A stretch of DNA of 64,000 bases from Microbacterium saperdae (GTDB lineage: Bacteria; Actinomycetota; Actinomycetes; Actinomycetales; Microbacteriaceae). The number at the start of each line of letters is the position of its first letter. Within the stretch, counting starts at the first letter, position 1. The DNA lies in contig NZ_VFOX01000002.1 of NCBI RefSeq assembly GCF_006716345.1, forward strand, positions 248,001 to 312,000. Reading direction: 5' to 3'. The position numbers and the translations under genes are program-made. The notes below the pieces were generated by a model. It ran no database searches and was not told the DNA's origin. It saw only the letters and a list, made by a program, of their open reading frames with translations. Shown here in pieces: positions 52,232 through 61,404 of the stretch.

Positions 52232-52486
52232 TTACCGGCCGGCGCCAGCGTAGGGCAGGAGCGCCATTTCGCGTGCGTTCTTGATCGCCGTGGCGATCAG
52301 ACGCTGCTCCTGCACCGAGACACCGGTGATACGACGGGCACGGATCTTGCCGCGCTCCGAGACGAACTTGCGGAGGGTGGCGACATCCTTGTAATCGATG
52401 AGGCCGACCCGGATGGACTTCGCGGGAGCGGCGTTCTTCGCGCCCTTCCGCGGCTTGCGGCGGTCGCCGCTCGACTTTCCAGCCAT
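52232..52486 (-). CDS. rpsR: 30S ribosomal protein S18
   Basis: The 84-residue protein contains [50 protein letters not shown], the conserved S18 core that pairs with S6. The basic N-terminal tail is typical. No zinc CxxC is present, so it is the Cys-minus form. It lies 68 bases after ssb. Confidence 0.98.
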   Translation of the reverse strand: MAGKSSGDRRKPRKGAKNAAPAKSIRVGLIDYKDVATLRKFVSERGKIRARRITGVSVQEQRLIATAIKNAREMALLPYAGAGR

Positions 52487-52554
52487 TGTTGTTCCTTAAT
52501 GATGAGCGGATGCCGTCTCCGAGATGAACTCGGGAGACGGATCCAGAAAGTTGT

Positions 52555-53064
52555 TCAGAAGGGGGTGTCGTCGCCGAAGCTGCCCGGAGTGCTCCAGGCA
52601 TCCGCGCTGGTCGACGAGCCGGGCGTGGACCACGGCTCCTCCGACACCTGCTGCGCGGGACGGGACTGTCCACCACCGGCACCGCCAGCACCGCCGGTCG
52701 ACGCCGCACGGGTGACCTGCGCGGTCGCGTACCGGAGCGAGGGGCCGATCTCGTCGACCTCCAGCTCGATCGCGGTGCGCTGGTTGCCCTCGCGGTCCTG
52801 GTAGGAGCGCTGACGCAGACGGCCCTGCGCGATGACGCGCATGCCCTTGGTCAGCGAACCCGCCACGTGCTCGGCGAACTCGCGCCAGACGGACGCACGG
52901 AGGAACAGCGCATCGCCGTCCTTCCACTCGTTCGCGGCGCGGTCGAAGTTCCGAGGCGTCGATGCGATGGTGAAGTTCGCCACCGGCAGCCCGTTCTGCG
53001 TGTAACGCAGCTCGGGGTCGGCCGTGAGGTTGCCCACAACGGTGATGACGGTTTCGCCGGCCAT
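52555..53064 (-). CDS. ssb: Single-stranded DNA-binding protein
   Basis: The 169-residue protein has an OB-fold at 1-110 ([31 protein letters not shown], then [29 protein letters not shown]), a Gly-rich linker and the partner-binding acidic tip DDTPF. It starts five bases after the rpsF stop. It protects single-stranded DNA at the fork alongside DnaB. Confidence 0.97.
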   Translation of the reverse strand: MAGETVITVVGNLTADPELRYTQNGLPVANFTIASTPRNFDRAANEWKDGDALFLRASVWREFAEHVAGSLTKGMRVIAQGRLRQRSYQDREGNQRTAIELEVDEIGPSLRYATAQVTRAASTGGAGGAGGGQSRPAQQVSEEPWSTPGSSTSADAWSTPGSFGDDTPF

Positions 53065-53069
53065 GGCGC

Positions 53070-53438
53070 TTAGGCCTTCGCAGCCTTGGCGGCCTTGCGG
53101 GCAGCCTTCTCTTCGGAGCGCTTGGCTTCGAATGCGGCCATTGCCTGAGCCTCTTCGGCACGGAGGACCTTGGTGCGCATGATCTGCTCGTTCAGCTTCA
53201 GCTGACGGTCGAGCTCCTGCGTGGCCTCGCTGGTTGCGGTGAAGTTGACGACGGCGTAGATGCCCTCGTTCTTCTTCTGGATCTCGTAGGCCAGACGGCG
53301 CTTACCCCAGATGTCGACCTTGTCAATCGAGCCACCATCGTTGGTGATGACCTTCAGGAACTTGTCGAGCGTAGGTGCGACCTGGCGCTCGTCGATCTCG
53401 GGGGTCAGAATGACCATGAGTTCGTACTGGTGCGTCAC
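53070..53438 (-). CDS. rpsF: 30S ribosomal protein S6
   Basis: The 122-residue protein starts at GTG with a strong AAGGAGG box. [30 protein letters not shown] and [24 protein letters not shown] are the conserved S6 segments; the Lys/Ala/Glu-rich tail is common in actinobacteria. It is the first gene of the operon. AGTCTA at 53554-53559 (TAGACT on the coding strand) is a plausible -10 box. Confidence 0.97.
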   Translation of the reverse strand: MTHQYELMVILTPEIDERQVAPTLDKFLKVITNDGGSIDKVDIWGKRRLAYEIQKKNEGIYAVVNFTATSEATQELDRQLKLNEQIMRTKVLRAEEAQAMAAFEAKRSEEKAARKAAKAAKA

Positions 53439-53590
53439 TTACCCACCTCCTTCGGACTAGAACGGCTCTCGGGGCTTTCCCGGGAGCAGGAGGGTGTGTG
53501 AACGTGTCCGCCCGAAGCATCCGAATGGACGCCGGTAGGCAGACAACCTGCCCAGTCTAGCGGAGTCCCGGGCGTGGCGCGAACGCACGA

Positions 53591-53607
53591 CCGCCCGGAG
53601 AGGGCGG
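53591..53607 (-). terminator. Probable terminator of ADP-ribosylglycohydrolase operon
   Basis: CCGCCC (53591-53596), GGAGA loop and GGGCGG (53602-53607), extended by CGA/TCG pairs outside. It lies about 50 bases past the last operon gene on the minus strand. Confidence 0.55.
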
Positions 53608-53658
53608 AGAGGTCGCGCGATGCGCGGATCCGTCTCCGCCCTCAGCGGGCAATGGCCA

Positions 53659-54654
53659 TCAGCCGGCGATCACCTCTGCCACCGTGCGTCCAGCCAACGC
53701 CGGTATGCCGAGACCCGTGAGGCGGATGCCATCGGCTTCCAGTCCCGCGGGAATCCAGTCCTCTCCGAACAGCACGGCCGCCGCGGCGCCGGCCAACGCA
53801 GGGAGAGACGCGGCGTTGCGCGGCTGAGCGAGTGCTCCGAGCAGCAGGTCGTCAGCGCTCCGCGCCGTCGCCACGTGGGCGAGCAGGAAACCGAACGTCT
53901 CGGGAGCCGCGATCGGGTAGCTGTAGACCCAGTCCCCCACCTGCGTGCTCAGGCGTCGCGCACGATCCAGGGGGCCCGTCGCGTCGGCCGCGACGTGCAT
54001 CGAGGTGTCGGCCATCCGGCGGCTCCAGGTGTTCTCGGGGAGTTGCGTCACAGCGAGGTGCACGGCGTCGGCCGCGGACGCGCCGTCGACCAGTGCGCCG
54101 AACAGCGCCGCGCTGGCCCTCGCGCACCACAGGCCGTCGAGGGAGTGGGTGACGGCAGCGTCGGCGTGCGCGGCATCGACCGCTCCGCCTGATCCGTGCA
54201 CGGCGACCGCCGCGATGGCGCGCACGGTGGCGATGTCATCGAAGTAGTGCGCGTTGTCGTGCCCTGACTGCGGGGGCTCGGCGCCGCCTCGCAGATTCTG
54301 CAGCGCGAGCTTGGTGCCGATGCGGGCACGCAACCCGCCGGCGGGGTCGGCCTCGAGCTCGGCGAGCTCACGCCACTCGCTCAAACCCAGCTCCCGCGCA
54401 TGCTGCCGAGCGGAGAACGCGAACCACTCGACGTTCTCTCCCGCTCCGGGATGCAGGGTGCGAGGCGGCGCCGCATGGGTGAACGGGCGCGGCACCGTGG
54501 TGGTGCGGTCGTCGTCACCGAGCTTCGACAGGATGCGCACCCTGTTGACGCGCTTGGGCGGGAGTGCATACACGCGGAAGTCGGCGTTCATCGACGACGC
54601 GGACTCGCCGGCGACGATGCCCCGGGTGAACAGATCGATCAGGGGGGTGGTCAT
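53659..54654 (-). CDS. ADP-ribosylglycohydrolase-fold protein 4, active site degenerate
   Basis: The protein has 331 residues from the ATG that overlaps the upstream stop by four bases. All-helical layout, position and tail similarity place it with its three upstream paralogues. However, the usual motifs are missing: no GDAxG near the N-terminus (GIVAGESASSMNAD instead) and no DxDT near residue 290 (ALAQPRNAASLPALAGAAAAVLFG instead). The first part also has a distinct stretch RVYALPPKRVNRVRILSKLGDDDRT. I infer loss of metal-dependent hydrolysis or a changed chemistry. It is the last gene of the operon. Confidence 0.6.
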   Translation of the reverse strand: MTTPLIDLFTRGIVAGESASSMNADFRVYALPPKRVNRVRILSKLGDDDRTTTVPRPFTHAAPPRTLHPGAGENVEWFAFSARQHARELGLSEWRELAELEADPAGGLRARIGTKLALQNLRGGAEPPQSGHDNAHYFDDIATVRAIAAVAVHGSGGAVDAAHADAAVTHSLDGLWCARASAALFGALVDGASAADAVHLAVTQLPENTWSRRMADTSMHVAADATGPLDRARRLSTQVGDWVYSYPIAAPETFGFLLAHVATARSADDLLLGALAQPRNAASLPALAGAAAAVLFGEDWIPAGLEADGIRLTGLGIPALAGRTVAEVIAG

Positions 54655-55646
54655 GCGCGCGCCTCCTCGACGATACGGGTCAGGGTGTCGGCGGCATCCA
54701 GCGGATGGATCCCGGCCATGGAACGGATGCACGACCCCACGACGGGGCGCAGTCCCGCCACCCATTCCTCGGGCAGATCGCCGATGCCGGAGATCGCACC
54801 GCCGATGCAGCCGGCGATCGCTGCGGTGGTGTCGGCGTCGCGCCCCATGTTGACGGCGAACAGGATGCTCTCGGCCGCTCGGCCGTCCGCGTGCAGCACC
54901 GATGCCATGGCGAGGCCCACCGCCTCGGGAGCGAGATCGGCCCAGAAGTAGTCCGCCACGGCCAGGCGATCGTGCAATGCGAGCGCGAGCGCGTCGTCAT
55001 CGAGTCCGGAGTGCACCAGATCGCGGGCGTCGCGAAGGTTGCGGGCCGTCCAGCTGTCGGCAGGGATCGCCGCGAGCCCCGCGTCGTAGCAGGCGGCGGC
55101 ATCCGCCCCGGTGAGAGCAGTGGTCACGGCGACGGCGACCACCACGCCGGCCCAGATGCCCTCGGTCGTGTGGCTCACGGCGCCGTCGGCTTCAGCCAGG
55201 CGACGGGCGAGCTCGACATCGCCGTCCGCGACGATGCCGAGCGGGCTGACCCGCATCGCGAGCCCGTCGCTCCAGCCGTGCATCGTGTCACCGCTCAGCG
55301 GGGGGCGGATGCCGCGACGCAGGTTGTCGATCGCCGCCATCTCGCTGAATCCCCCACCCTTGAAGTCGTCGGCCTGCGGGAGCACGTCCTCGATCCAGGT
55401 CTGTGCGAAGTCCTCAGCCGTGGCCCCGACGCCCACGCGCTGGACGGTCTTGGCGGTCAGCAGGGCGTATTCGGTGTCATCGCTGCCGGCGGGCTCCGGG
55501 TCGAGATATCCGGTCACCCGCCCGTGCGCGGCCTGGATCTCTGCGGCGGAGAACCCTTCGACCGGCCGCCCGATCGCATCGCCGATGGCGAGCCCGGCCA
55601 GCGAACCGCGCGCGCGGTCCTTCAGGGTCGGCGTGGGAGAAGTCAT
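54651..55646 (-). CDS. ADP-ribosylglycohydrolase-family protein 3
   Basis: The protein has 331 residues from the ATG at 55646 (AAGGA box); an ATG two codons earlier is less well placed. The family motifs are complete: GLAIGDAIGRPVEG near 15-28, SDDTEYALL near 53 (acidic metal site), and NMGRDADTTAAIAGCIGGAISG near 270 (DxDT site). These bind the two Mg ions that attack the N- or O-glycosidic bond of ADP-ribose. It probably acts on a small imported riboside; see operon context. Confidence 0.85.
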   Translation of the reverse strand: MTSPTPTLKDRARGSLAGLAIGDAIGRPVEGFSAAEIQAAHGRVTGYLDPEPAGSDDTEYALLTAKTVQRVGVGATAEDFAQTWIEDVLPQADDFKGGGFSEMAAIDNLRRGIRPPLSGDTMHGWSDGLAMRVSPLGIVADGDVELARRLAEADGAVSHTTEGIWAGVVVAVAVTTALTGADAAACYDAGLAAIPADSWTARNLRDARDLVHSGLDDDALALALHDRLAVADYFWADLAPEAVGLAMASVLHADGRAAESILFAVNMGRDADTTAAIAGCIGGAISGIGDLPEEWVAGLRPVVGSCIRSMAGIHPLDAADTLTRIVEEARA

Positions 55647-55667
55647 GAACATCCTTGTCTGTCGGGG

Positions 55668-57017
55668 TCAGCGGGTGGGGAGCAGGGCGAGCGTGCGATG
55701 GGCGAGCGCGTCGATCTCGACCCCGTCGAGCCCGGGCAGGCTCGTCGCGATGCGGTTCTGCAGCGGATCGATGAAGTGCGCGGGCAGGCCGTCGATGCCG
55801 GCGAGTCCGCCCAGGACCGAACCGACGGTGGCACCCGCCGAGTCGGTGTCCCACCCCGTGATCACGGCGAGTGGCACTCCCCGTGTGAACTCGCCGCCGC
55901 TGCGGGCGAGCGCGAAGGCGATCAGCGCCGCGTTGTTGATCGTGTGCACCCAGTGCAGGTGTCCGTACGCGGCGTGCAGAGCGTCGATCGCGGCGGAGTC
56001 GTCGAGCTCGCCCCGCCCGAGCGCCACGCCGAAGTCGATGGCCTCCCGCAGTTCGCTGCCCGCGGGCACCGCAGTGGAGGCGAGGTCGAGCACCTCGTCG
56101 ACGGATGCCGCGACGAGTGAGGCCGAGGTGAGCGCTGCCGCCCACATCGCTCCCCAGAGCCCGTTGCGGGTATGGCTGAGGCGGGCATCCGTCCAGGCCA
56201 TACGGGCGGCCTCGGCGATGTCGCCCGGGTTGATCCACCCGTAGACGTCGGTGCGGATGAGCGCGCCGATCCACTCGCGGAACGGATTGCGCACGCGGGC
56301 CGCCTCATCCGGACGGTAGCCGTCGAGGAGGTTGCGGTACGCGATGCGCTCTGCCGTGAAAGTGCGGCCGGCGGGCAGATCGGCCAACCACGCCTGGGCG
56401 ATGTCGTCGGTGGTGAAGCCGCGGCCGGCGGTCTCGAGCACCCGAAGGTTGAGCAACGGGTAGTTGAGATCGTCGTCCTCGGGCATCCCGGCGATGTTCT
56501 CGATCAGGGAGTTGACGGCCGAGCGCCGGTTCCACGGCCAGCGGCGCGCGACATCGTCCGGGAGGCCCTGCGCGGTGAAGTAGTCCGTGAGCGGCCAACG
56601 ACCCGTCGCCCGGAGGATCTCCTCGATACCCGCGCGCGGGATCTTCTCGACGGGCTTGCCCCACAGGCATCCCGCCGAACGTCCGGCCCATGCGCCGTGG
56701 ATGCGGCCACGGAGCGCGGCGTCAGCCGGCGTCGCGATCGGTGCGGGCATACCGGTGAGCACCGCCCGCACCTCATCCCACGTCGTCGCCTCGGACTCCG
56801 CGGACACGACCTCGTCGATCTCGACCAGCAGCGCACGGGCCAGCGTCCGGAGGCCGTCGGGTGCCGCCTCCGCCGTCGCCCCGCCACGCACCGGGTCGAG
56901 CGCGCCGCCCGCCGCAGTCCAGCGGGCGACGATCGCCTCGACGTCCTTCCCTTCCGCGCGCGCCTGCACCAGCTCATGCGGCAGCAGGTCCTCCGGCTGC
57001 GCCCAGGTCAGGCGCAT
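55668..57017 (-). CDS. ADP-ribosylglycohydrolase-family protein 2 with N-terminal extension
   Basis: The 449-residue protein has about 100 extra residues before the family domain. Motifs are altered but present: GAWAGRSAGCLWGKPVEKI near 108-126, GMPEDDDLNYPLLN near 180, and GWDTDSAGATVGSVLGGLAG near 390. The Trp-rich first motif places it in a divergent branch. The ATG at 57017 overlaps the upstream stop (TGATG); a GTG just before it is possible. Confidence 0.8.
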   Translation of the reverse strand: MRLTWAQPEDLLPHELVQARAEGKDVEAIVARWTAAGGALDPVRGGATAEAAPDGLRTLARALLVEIDEVVSAESEATTWDEVRAVLTGMPAPIATPADAALRGRIHGAWAGRSAGCLWGKPVEKIPRAGIEEILRATGRWPLTDYFTAQGLPDDVARRWPWNRRSAVNSLIENIAGMPEDDDLNYPLLNLRVLETAGRGFTTDDIAQAWLADLPAGRTFTAERIAYRNLLDGYRPDEAARVRNPFREWIGALIRTDVYGWINPGDIAEAARMAWTDARLSHTRNGLWGAMWAAALTSASLVAASVDEVLDLASTAVPAGSELREAIDFGVALGRGELDDSAAIDALHAAYGHLHWVHTINNAALIAFALARSGGEFTRGVPLAVITGWDTDSAGATVGSVLGGLAGIDGLPAHFIDPLQNRIATSLPGLDGVEIDALAHRTLALLPTR

Positions 57018-58165
57018 CACGCCTCCCGGAGCGACGCTACGCGACGCAGGTCGGCCTCGGCACGAGCCGCGTCCTTCTGCATGACATCCACCGCGACGCC
57101 CGACAACAGCGCCGCGTACTCGTCGAAGTCGACCCTGCTGGCCGTCGCGATGGCGTCGAGGATGTCCGAGGGGATCACGGCCTGACCGCCGATGCCCGCG
57201 GCCAGGCTTCCGGCCATCGACGCGATGGAGTCGGAGTCGCGACCGTAGTTCACTGCACCGAGCACGGTGGGGAGGAACGCGCCGTCATGCGCGACGAGGA
57301 AGCCGAGCGCGACGGGCAGCTCCTCGATCGACTTGGTCCGAGACGGCACCCGCGCGTCCATGAGCGGCTCGCGATAGGCGTCTCCCACGGTGTCGAAGGG
57401 ACGGATGGCGTCGCGCAGAGCCCGCCCGATCTGCTCCTCGTCGGCGCCGGGGGCCAGCCCTCGGGCCGCATCGACGACCGCCCGGATGGCTGCCGCCGTG
57501 CCGTCGTGGGCGACGCGCAGCGCGGCGTCGATCACCGAGTCGACCGTGGCGTCGAGAGCGACGGATGCCGCGACCGCAGCCGCGAACACCCCCGCGGCCT
57601 CCCGCCCGTAGCTCGACTGGTGGGCGCCAGCGACGTCGATCGCCTCGGCGTAGGCCGCTTCGGGGTTACCGGCGTTGACGATGCCGACCGGGGCCATGTA
57701 CATCGCTGCACCGCAGTTGACGACGTTCCCGACGCCGGCCTCGCGCGGGTCGACATGGCCGTACTGCAGACGGGTGACCAGCCACTTCTCGGCGAGGAAG
57801 ATGCGCTGCAGCAGGATCGATTCGCGCTCCAGCTCCGGGATCCACCGGATCTCGGTCTGCAGCAGCGGCACGAGCAGCTCGGCGACGGCGAACGCATCGA
57901 TGTGGTCTCGCCGCTCCGCGTACACCCGGATCAGAGCCTGCGTCATCAGGGTGTCATCCGTGATGTGCCCATCACCCTTGTGGTACGGACTGACCGGTCG
58001 AGCGGTCTGCCAGTCCAGGTGGTACGGCGGGACGATGCCCGTGATCGGGCCCCCGTACCGTTCCTTGATCTTCTCCGGACTGAAGCCTTCGGCCGCCCCG
58101 CCCAGGGCGTCGCCGATGGCCGACCCCGCGAGCACGGCCGCCGTGCGTTCCCGAATCCAGCTCAT
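57017..58165 (-). CDS. ADP-ribosylglycohydrolase-family protein 1
   Basis: The 382-residue protein starts at ATG with GAGG. Full motifs are visible: AGSAIGDALGGAAEGFSP near 14-30, GHITDDTLMTQAL near 66-78, and NYGRDSDSIASMAGSLAAGIGG near 315-336, with DSDS replacing the usual DTDT. It is the first of four consecutive paralogues and follows the sugar-binding lipoprotein gene. The substrate is unknown. Family members cleave ADP-ribose from protein or small molecules, but the linked sugar importer argues for an extracellular glycoside. Confidence 0.85.
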   Translation of the reverse strand: MSWIRERTAAVLAGSAIGDALGGAAEGFSPEKIKERYGGPITGIVPPYHLDWQTARPVSPYHKGDGHITDDTLMTQALIRVYAERRDHIDAFAVAELLVPLLQTEIRWIPELERESILLQRIFLAEKWLVTRLQYGHVDPREAGVGNVVNCGAAMYMAPVGIVNAGNPEAAYAEAIDVAGAHQSSYGREAAGVFAAAVAASVALDATVDSVIDAALRVAHDGTAAAIRAVVDAARGLAPGADEEQIGRALRDAIRPFDTVGDAYREPLMDARVPSRTKSIEELPVALGFLVAHDGAFLPTVLGAVNYGRDSDSIASMAGSLAAGIGGQAVIPSDILDAIATASRVDFDEYAALLSGVAVDVMQKDAARAEADLRRVASLREA

Positions 58166-58216
58166 GCCATTCCTCTCTTATAGGTGGGGCGGATGCGCGC
58201 ATCCGCCCCACCGTCG

Positions 58217-59509
58217 TCAACCGTTGACCTGTGCCCAGCCGTCATCGAGCTCGGACGCCAGGCCCTTGTCGTCGATCTCTCCGCCCAGGAACTTCTGGAA
58301 CGCGGGAGTCGCGACGGTGTCCTTCCAGCGCACGAATCCGTTCGCCTGCAGGAAGGCCGGTCCGTCGAGGCCCTCTGCCGACTGCACGATCTCGGGCCAC
58401 CCGTTCTGGTCGGCCGTCTGTTCGGCGAGCGCCTCGCGTGCCGAGATCGTCGTGGGGATGAGTCCGTCGGCGATGTTCATCTTCACGAGGTTGTCGGTCT
58501 GCATGAAGTAGTCGAGGAACTTCGCGGCCTGCTTCTGGTACGGCGAGTCGATGTTGATCGACAGCGTCTGCGGGTTGGCGGCCTGCACCGCGCCCTCGGA
58601 TCCGGCGAGCGGCGGCAGCACGATCCAGTCCATGTCGGCCGGGGCGTCCGTGGCGATGTTCGCCACCTGGTACGAACCCTGCACGGTCATGGCGGCCTTG
58701 CCGGCGTAGAACGTCGCCAACACGTCGGAGCCCGACTGCGTGACCCCGATCGGGTCGACAGAGCCGTCCTCGATCATCGACCGCACGCGGTTCGGCACCT
58801 CGAGGTCGGCATCCTTCACGTCGACCTTCATGTCTTCGCCCTCGCCGGTGAAGTACTCGGAACCGAAGCCCATGCCGAGGCTCATGAACGCCGCGGTCGG
58901 GCTCTTCAGTCCCCAGGTGATGCCGTGGACGTCGCCGGACGTCGTGGCCTTCGCGATCTCGTCGAGTTCATCCCAGGTCATGGAATCCCCGGTGGGGATA
59001 TCGACGCCGGCTGCCTCGAGCAGCGTCTTGTTCGCGAACACGACGTACGTCTGCAGCTCCGTCGGGGCGCCGATCATCTGGTCGTCCACGGTGACCGAGG
59101 CCAGCACACCCGGGTCGATGTCGTCGATGGTCTCCTTGCTGAGCAGTTCGCTCAGGTCGGCCACGTAGCCGTCGCGGGCGAAGGGCACGATGCCGAGAAC
59201 CTCGTAGTGGATGATGTCGGGCGCGACTTCGCCGGCGAACTGCGTCGTCAGCTTGTCGTCCAGGCTGTCGGTCGGCGCCTGCACGATGTCGACCTGGATA
59301 TCGGGGTTGTCCTCGTTCCAGGCGTCGACGATCTCCTTGGTCGCTTCGATCGCGGCCGGCTGGTCGGAGAAGGACTGGAAGGTGATCGATACCGGCTCGC
59401 CGTCGCCGGCGTCGTCGGTCGTGTCGCCGCCCGCGGAGCAGGACGCGAGGGTCAGCGCCGTCACCGCGGCTGCGGCGAGCGCGATGGACGCGCGATGAAG
59501 CTTCTTCAC
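58217..59509 (-). CDS. Sugar ABC transporter substrate-binding lipoprotein
   Basis: This 430-residue family 1 binding protein has a signal ending LASC (Cys near 24). The body includes EIVDAWNEDNPDIQVDIVQAPT, TELQTYVVFANKTLLEAAGVD and the TVQGSYQVANIA segment near 260. It is encoded between the permeases and the ADP-ribosylglycohydrolase array, all on one strand. No ATPase is in the operon, so a shared one is expected. Confidence 0.92.
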   Translation of the reverse strand: MKKLHRASIALAAAAVTALTLASCSAGGDTTDDAGDGEPVSITFQSFSDQPAAIEATKEIVDAWNEDNPDIQVDIVQAPTDSLDDKLTTQFAGEVAPDIIHYEVLGIVPFARDGYVADLSELLSKETIDDIDPGVLASVTVDDQMIGAPTELQTYVVFANKTLLEAAGVDIPTGDSMTWDELDEIAKATTSGDVHGITWGLKSPTAAFMSLGMGFGSEYFTGEGEDMKVDVKDADLEVPNRVRSMIEDGSVDPIGVTQSGSDVLATFYAGKAAMTVQGSYQVANIATDAPADMDWIVLPPLAGSEGAVQAANPQTLSINIDSPYQKQAAKFLDYFMQTDNLVKMNIADGLIPTTISAREALAEQTADQNGWPEIVQSAEGLDGPAFLQANGFVRWKDTVATPAFQKFLGGEIDDKGLASELDDGWAQVNG

Positions 59510-59557
59510 TTCATACCTCTTTCTCTCTGTGATGGGAATTGCGGGAAGTCTGTACGT

Positions 59558-60466
59558 TCAGCCCTTGACCGCTCCGGAGAGCAGGCCGGTGGCGAGTCGC
59601 TTCTGCAGCAGCGTGAAGAAGACGATGCTCGGGATGCTCGACAGCAGCGCACCGGCGGCGAGCGGCCCGACCGCCACCTTCCCCTCACCTCCGACGAACG
59701 TGCTGAGCGCGATGGGAAGGGTGTAGTTCTCCGGCGACTGCAGCAGCACCAGGGCGAAGAAGAACTCGTTGTACGCCGAGACGAAGCTGAACATCGCGGT
59801 CGCCACGAGCCCGGGCATCAGCAGCGGGAACACGACCCGCTGCAGCGTGCGCGCCTTGTTGGCCCCGTCGATCGACGCCGCCTCCTCGATGTCATACGGG
59901 ATCGCGGCGACATAGCCCTGCAGCATCCACAGGGAGAACGGCAGGGTGTAGACGGAGTACACCGCGACGAGCCCGAGCAGAGAGTCGACCAAGCCGACCG
60001 AGCGCAGGATGAAGAACAACGGGATGACGATCAGGATCACCGGGAAGATCTGACTCACCAGGATGTAGCCCACCCCGATCGAGCGGAGCTTTCCCTGGTA
60101 CCGCGCCATGACGTAGGCACCGGGGATCGACAGCAGGGTGACGATGATCGTCGTGGCGACGGCGACGAGAAGGCTGTTGCCCGCCGCGCGTACGAGGCCC
60201 TGCCGTTCCAGTGCCACCACGAAGTTGTCGATCGTGGGCTGCAGCGGGAAGAGGTTGACCGCGAGGGAGTTGATCTCGGCCGAGGACTTGAAGGCGGTCG
60301 AGATCAGCCACAGCAGCGGGAAGCCGAGGAAGATCAGGAAGCCCGCGAGCGCCACGTACTGCAGGATGCGGACCAGCGGCTTCTTCGTGCGCTGATTCAT
60401 CTTCCTGCGCTGCCGCTTCGGCGCGTTCTGCGTGACCATCGTCCGGGTCGCCGTGCTCTGGTTCAT
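59558..60466 (-). CDS. Sugar ABC transporter permease, MalG type
   Basis: The protein has 302 residues from the ATG at 60466, which overlaps the first permease stop by four bases. The N-terminus is basic, followed by about six helices. The EAA loop is EEAASIDGANKARTLQRVVFPLL near 212-234, and SFVSAYNEFFFALVLLQSP near 245 is typical of CUT1. It pairs with the next listed permease. Confidence 0.92.
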   Translation of the reverse strand: MNQSTATRTMVTQNAPKRQRRKMNQRTKKPLVRILQYVALAGFLIFLGFPLLWLISTAFKSSAEINSLAVNLFPLQPTIDNFVVALERQGLVRAAGNSLLVAVATTIIVTLLSIPGAYVMARYQGKLRSIGVGYILVSQIFPVILIVIPLFFILRSVGLVDSLLGLVAVYSVYTLPFSLWMLQGYVAAIPYDIEEAASIDGANKARTLQRVVFPLLMPGLVATAMFSFVSAYNEFFFALVLLQSPENYTLPIALSTFVGGEGKVAVGPLAAGALLSSIPSIVFFTLLQKRLATGLLSGAVKG

Positions 60467-61404
60467 CGGGGGCTCCTCTCCGGACGCAGCTGGCGCCACA
60501 GGGCGATCACCAGGATGACGATGAGGAAGATCACGATGACATCCCCCATCGCCGCCGCACCGCCGGTGTTACGGGACTTGAAGGCCTCGAGGTACGTGAA
60601 GAGCATCGGCAGCATCGTGCGGCCTCCGGGACCGCCCTCGGTCATGACGTAGACGATGCCGAAAGAGTTGAAGTTCCAGATGAAGCTGAGGCTGGCGATC
60701 GAGAAGATCACGGGCCGCAGGGCCGGCAGCGTGACGCTGACGAAGCGGCGCCAGGTGCTCGCGCCGTCGACCGCAGCGGCCTCGAGGAGCTCGCCGGGCA
60801 CCTGCTGCAGACCAGCCAGCAGCACCACGGTGTTCTGCGGCATTCCGACCCAGACGCCGACGAGGATGACGGCGGGGAGGGCCAGGCCGAAGTCGCCGAG
60901 CCAGTTGATGTTCTCCGGCCCTCCGAGCGATTCGATGAGCCAGTTCAGCGGGCCGTTGGTCGGCGAGTAGATCATCTGCCACATCACGGCGACGACGACG
61001 GGCGGCATCGCCCACGGGATGAGCGCGAGAACGCGGGTGATTCCGCGGAAGCGCAGATCCGTGTTGAGCAGCAGCGCGAGCGACAGCCCGCCGATCAGCT
61101 GCAGCGCGGTGACGGTGACGGCCCAGATCATGCCGATGCCGAACGACTGCCAGAACTGCGTGTCGGAGCCGAGCTTGATGAAGTTCTCGAACCCGATGAA
61201 CTGCGTCTCGTGGTGCCGGGCGAGGCGGGAATCGGTGAACGCCGTCGCAACACCGATGAACAGCGGGATCACGCTGAGCGCCAAGATGGGGATCAGAGTC
61301 GGGATGACGAGACCGAGCGCCTCGTTGCGACGCGAACGGGCGAGGCCGCCCGGCTTGGGCGTGACCCCCTTCGCGGTGGTGTTCTTCACGGCAGTCGTGC
61401 TCAT
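60463..61404 (-). CDS. Sugar ABC transporter permease, MalF type
   Basis: The protein has 313 residues from the ATG that overlaps the LacI stop by four bases. The frame is open well upstream but that part lies in the LacI gene. It has about six helices, and the EAA loop is EAAAVDGASTWRRFVSVTLPAL near 205-226. The TEGGPGGRTMLPMLFTYLEAF loop is usual for MalF-like proteins. Confidence 0.92.
   Translation of the reverse strand: MSTTAVKNTTAKGVTPKPGGLARSRRNEALGLVIPTLIPILALSVIPLFIGVATAFTDSRLARHHETQFIGFENFIKLGSDTQFWQSFGIGMIWAVTVTALQLIGGLSLALLLNTDLRFRGITRVLALIPWAMPPVVVAVMWQMIYSPTNGPLNWLIESLGGPENINWLGDFGLALPAVILVGVWVGMPQNTVVLLAGLQQVPGELLEAAAVDGASTWRRFVSVTLPALRPVIFSIASLSFIWNFNSFGIVYVMTEGGPGGRTMLPMLFTYLEAFKSRNTGGAAAMGDVIVIFLIVILVIALWRQLRPERSPR

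Noticed and set aside
58184-60652. A plus-strand open frame of about 820 codons antisense to the binding protein and permease
   Set aside because: Composition is Arg/Gly/His-rich and lacks any domain; the minus-strand transporter genes explain the region fully.
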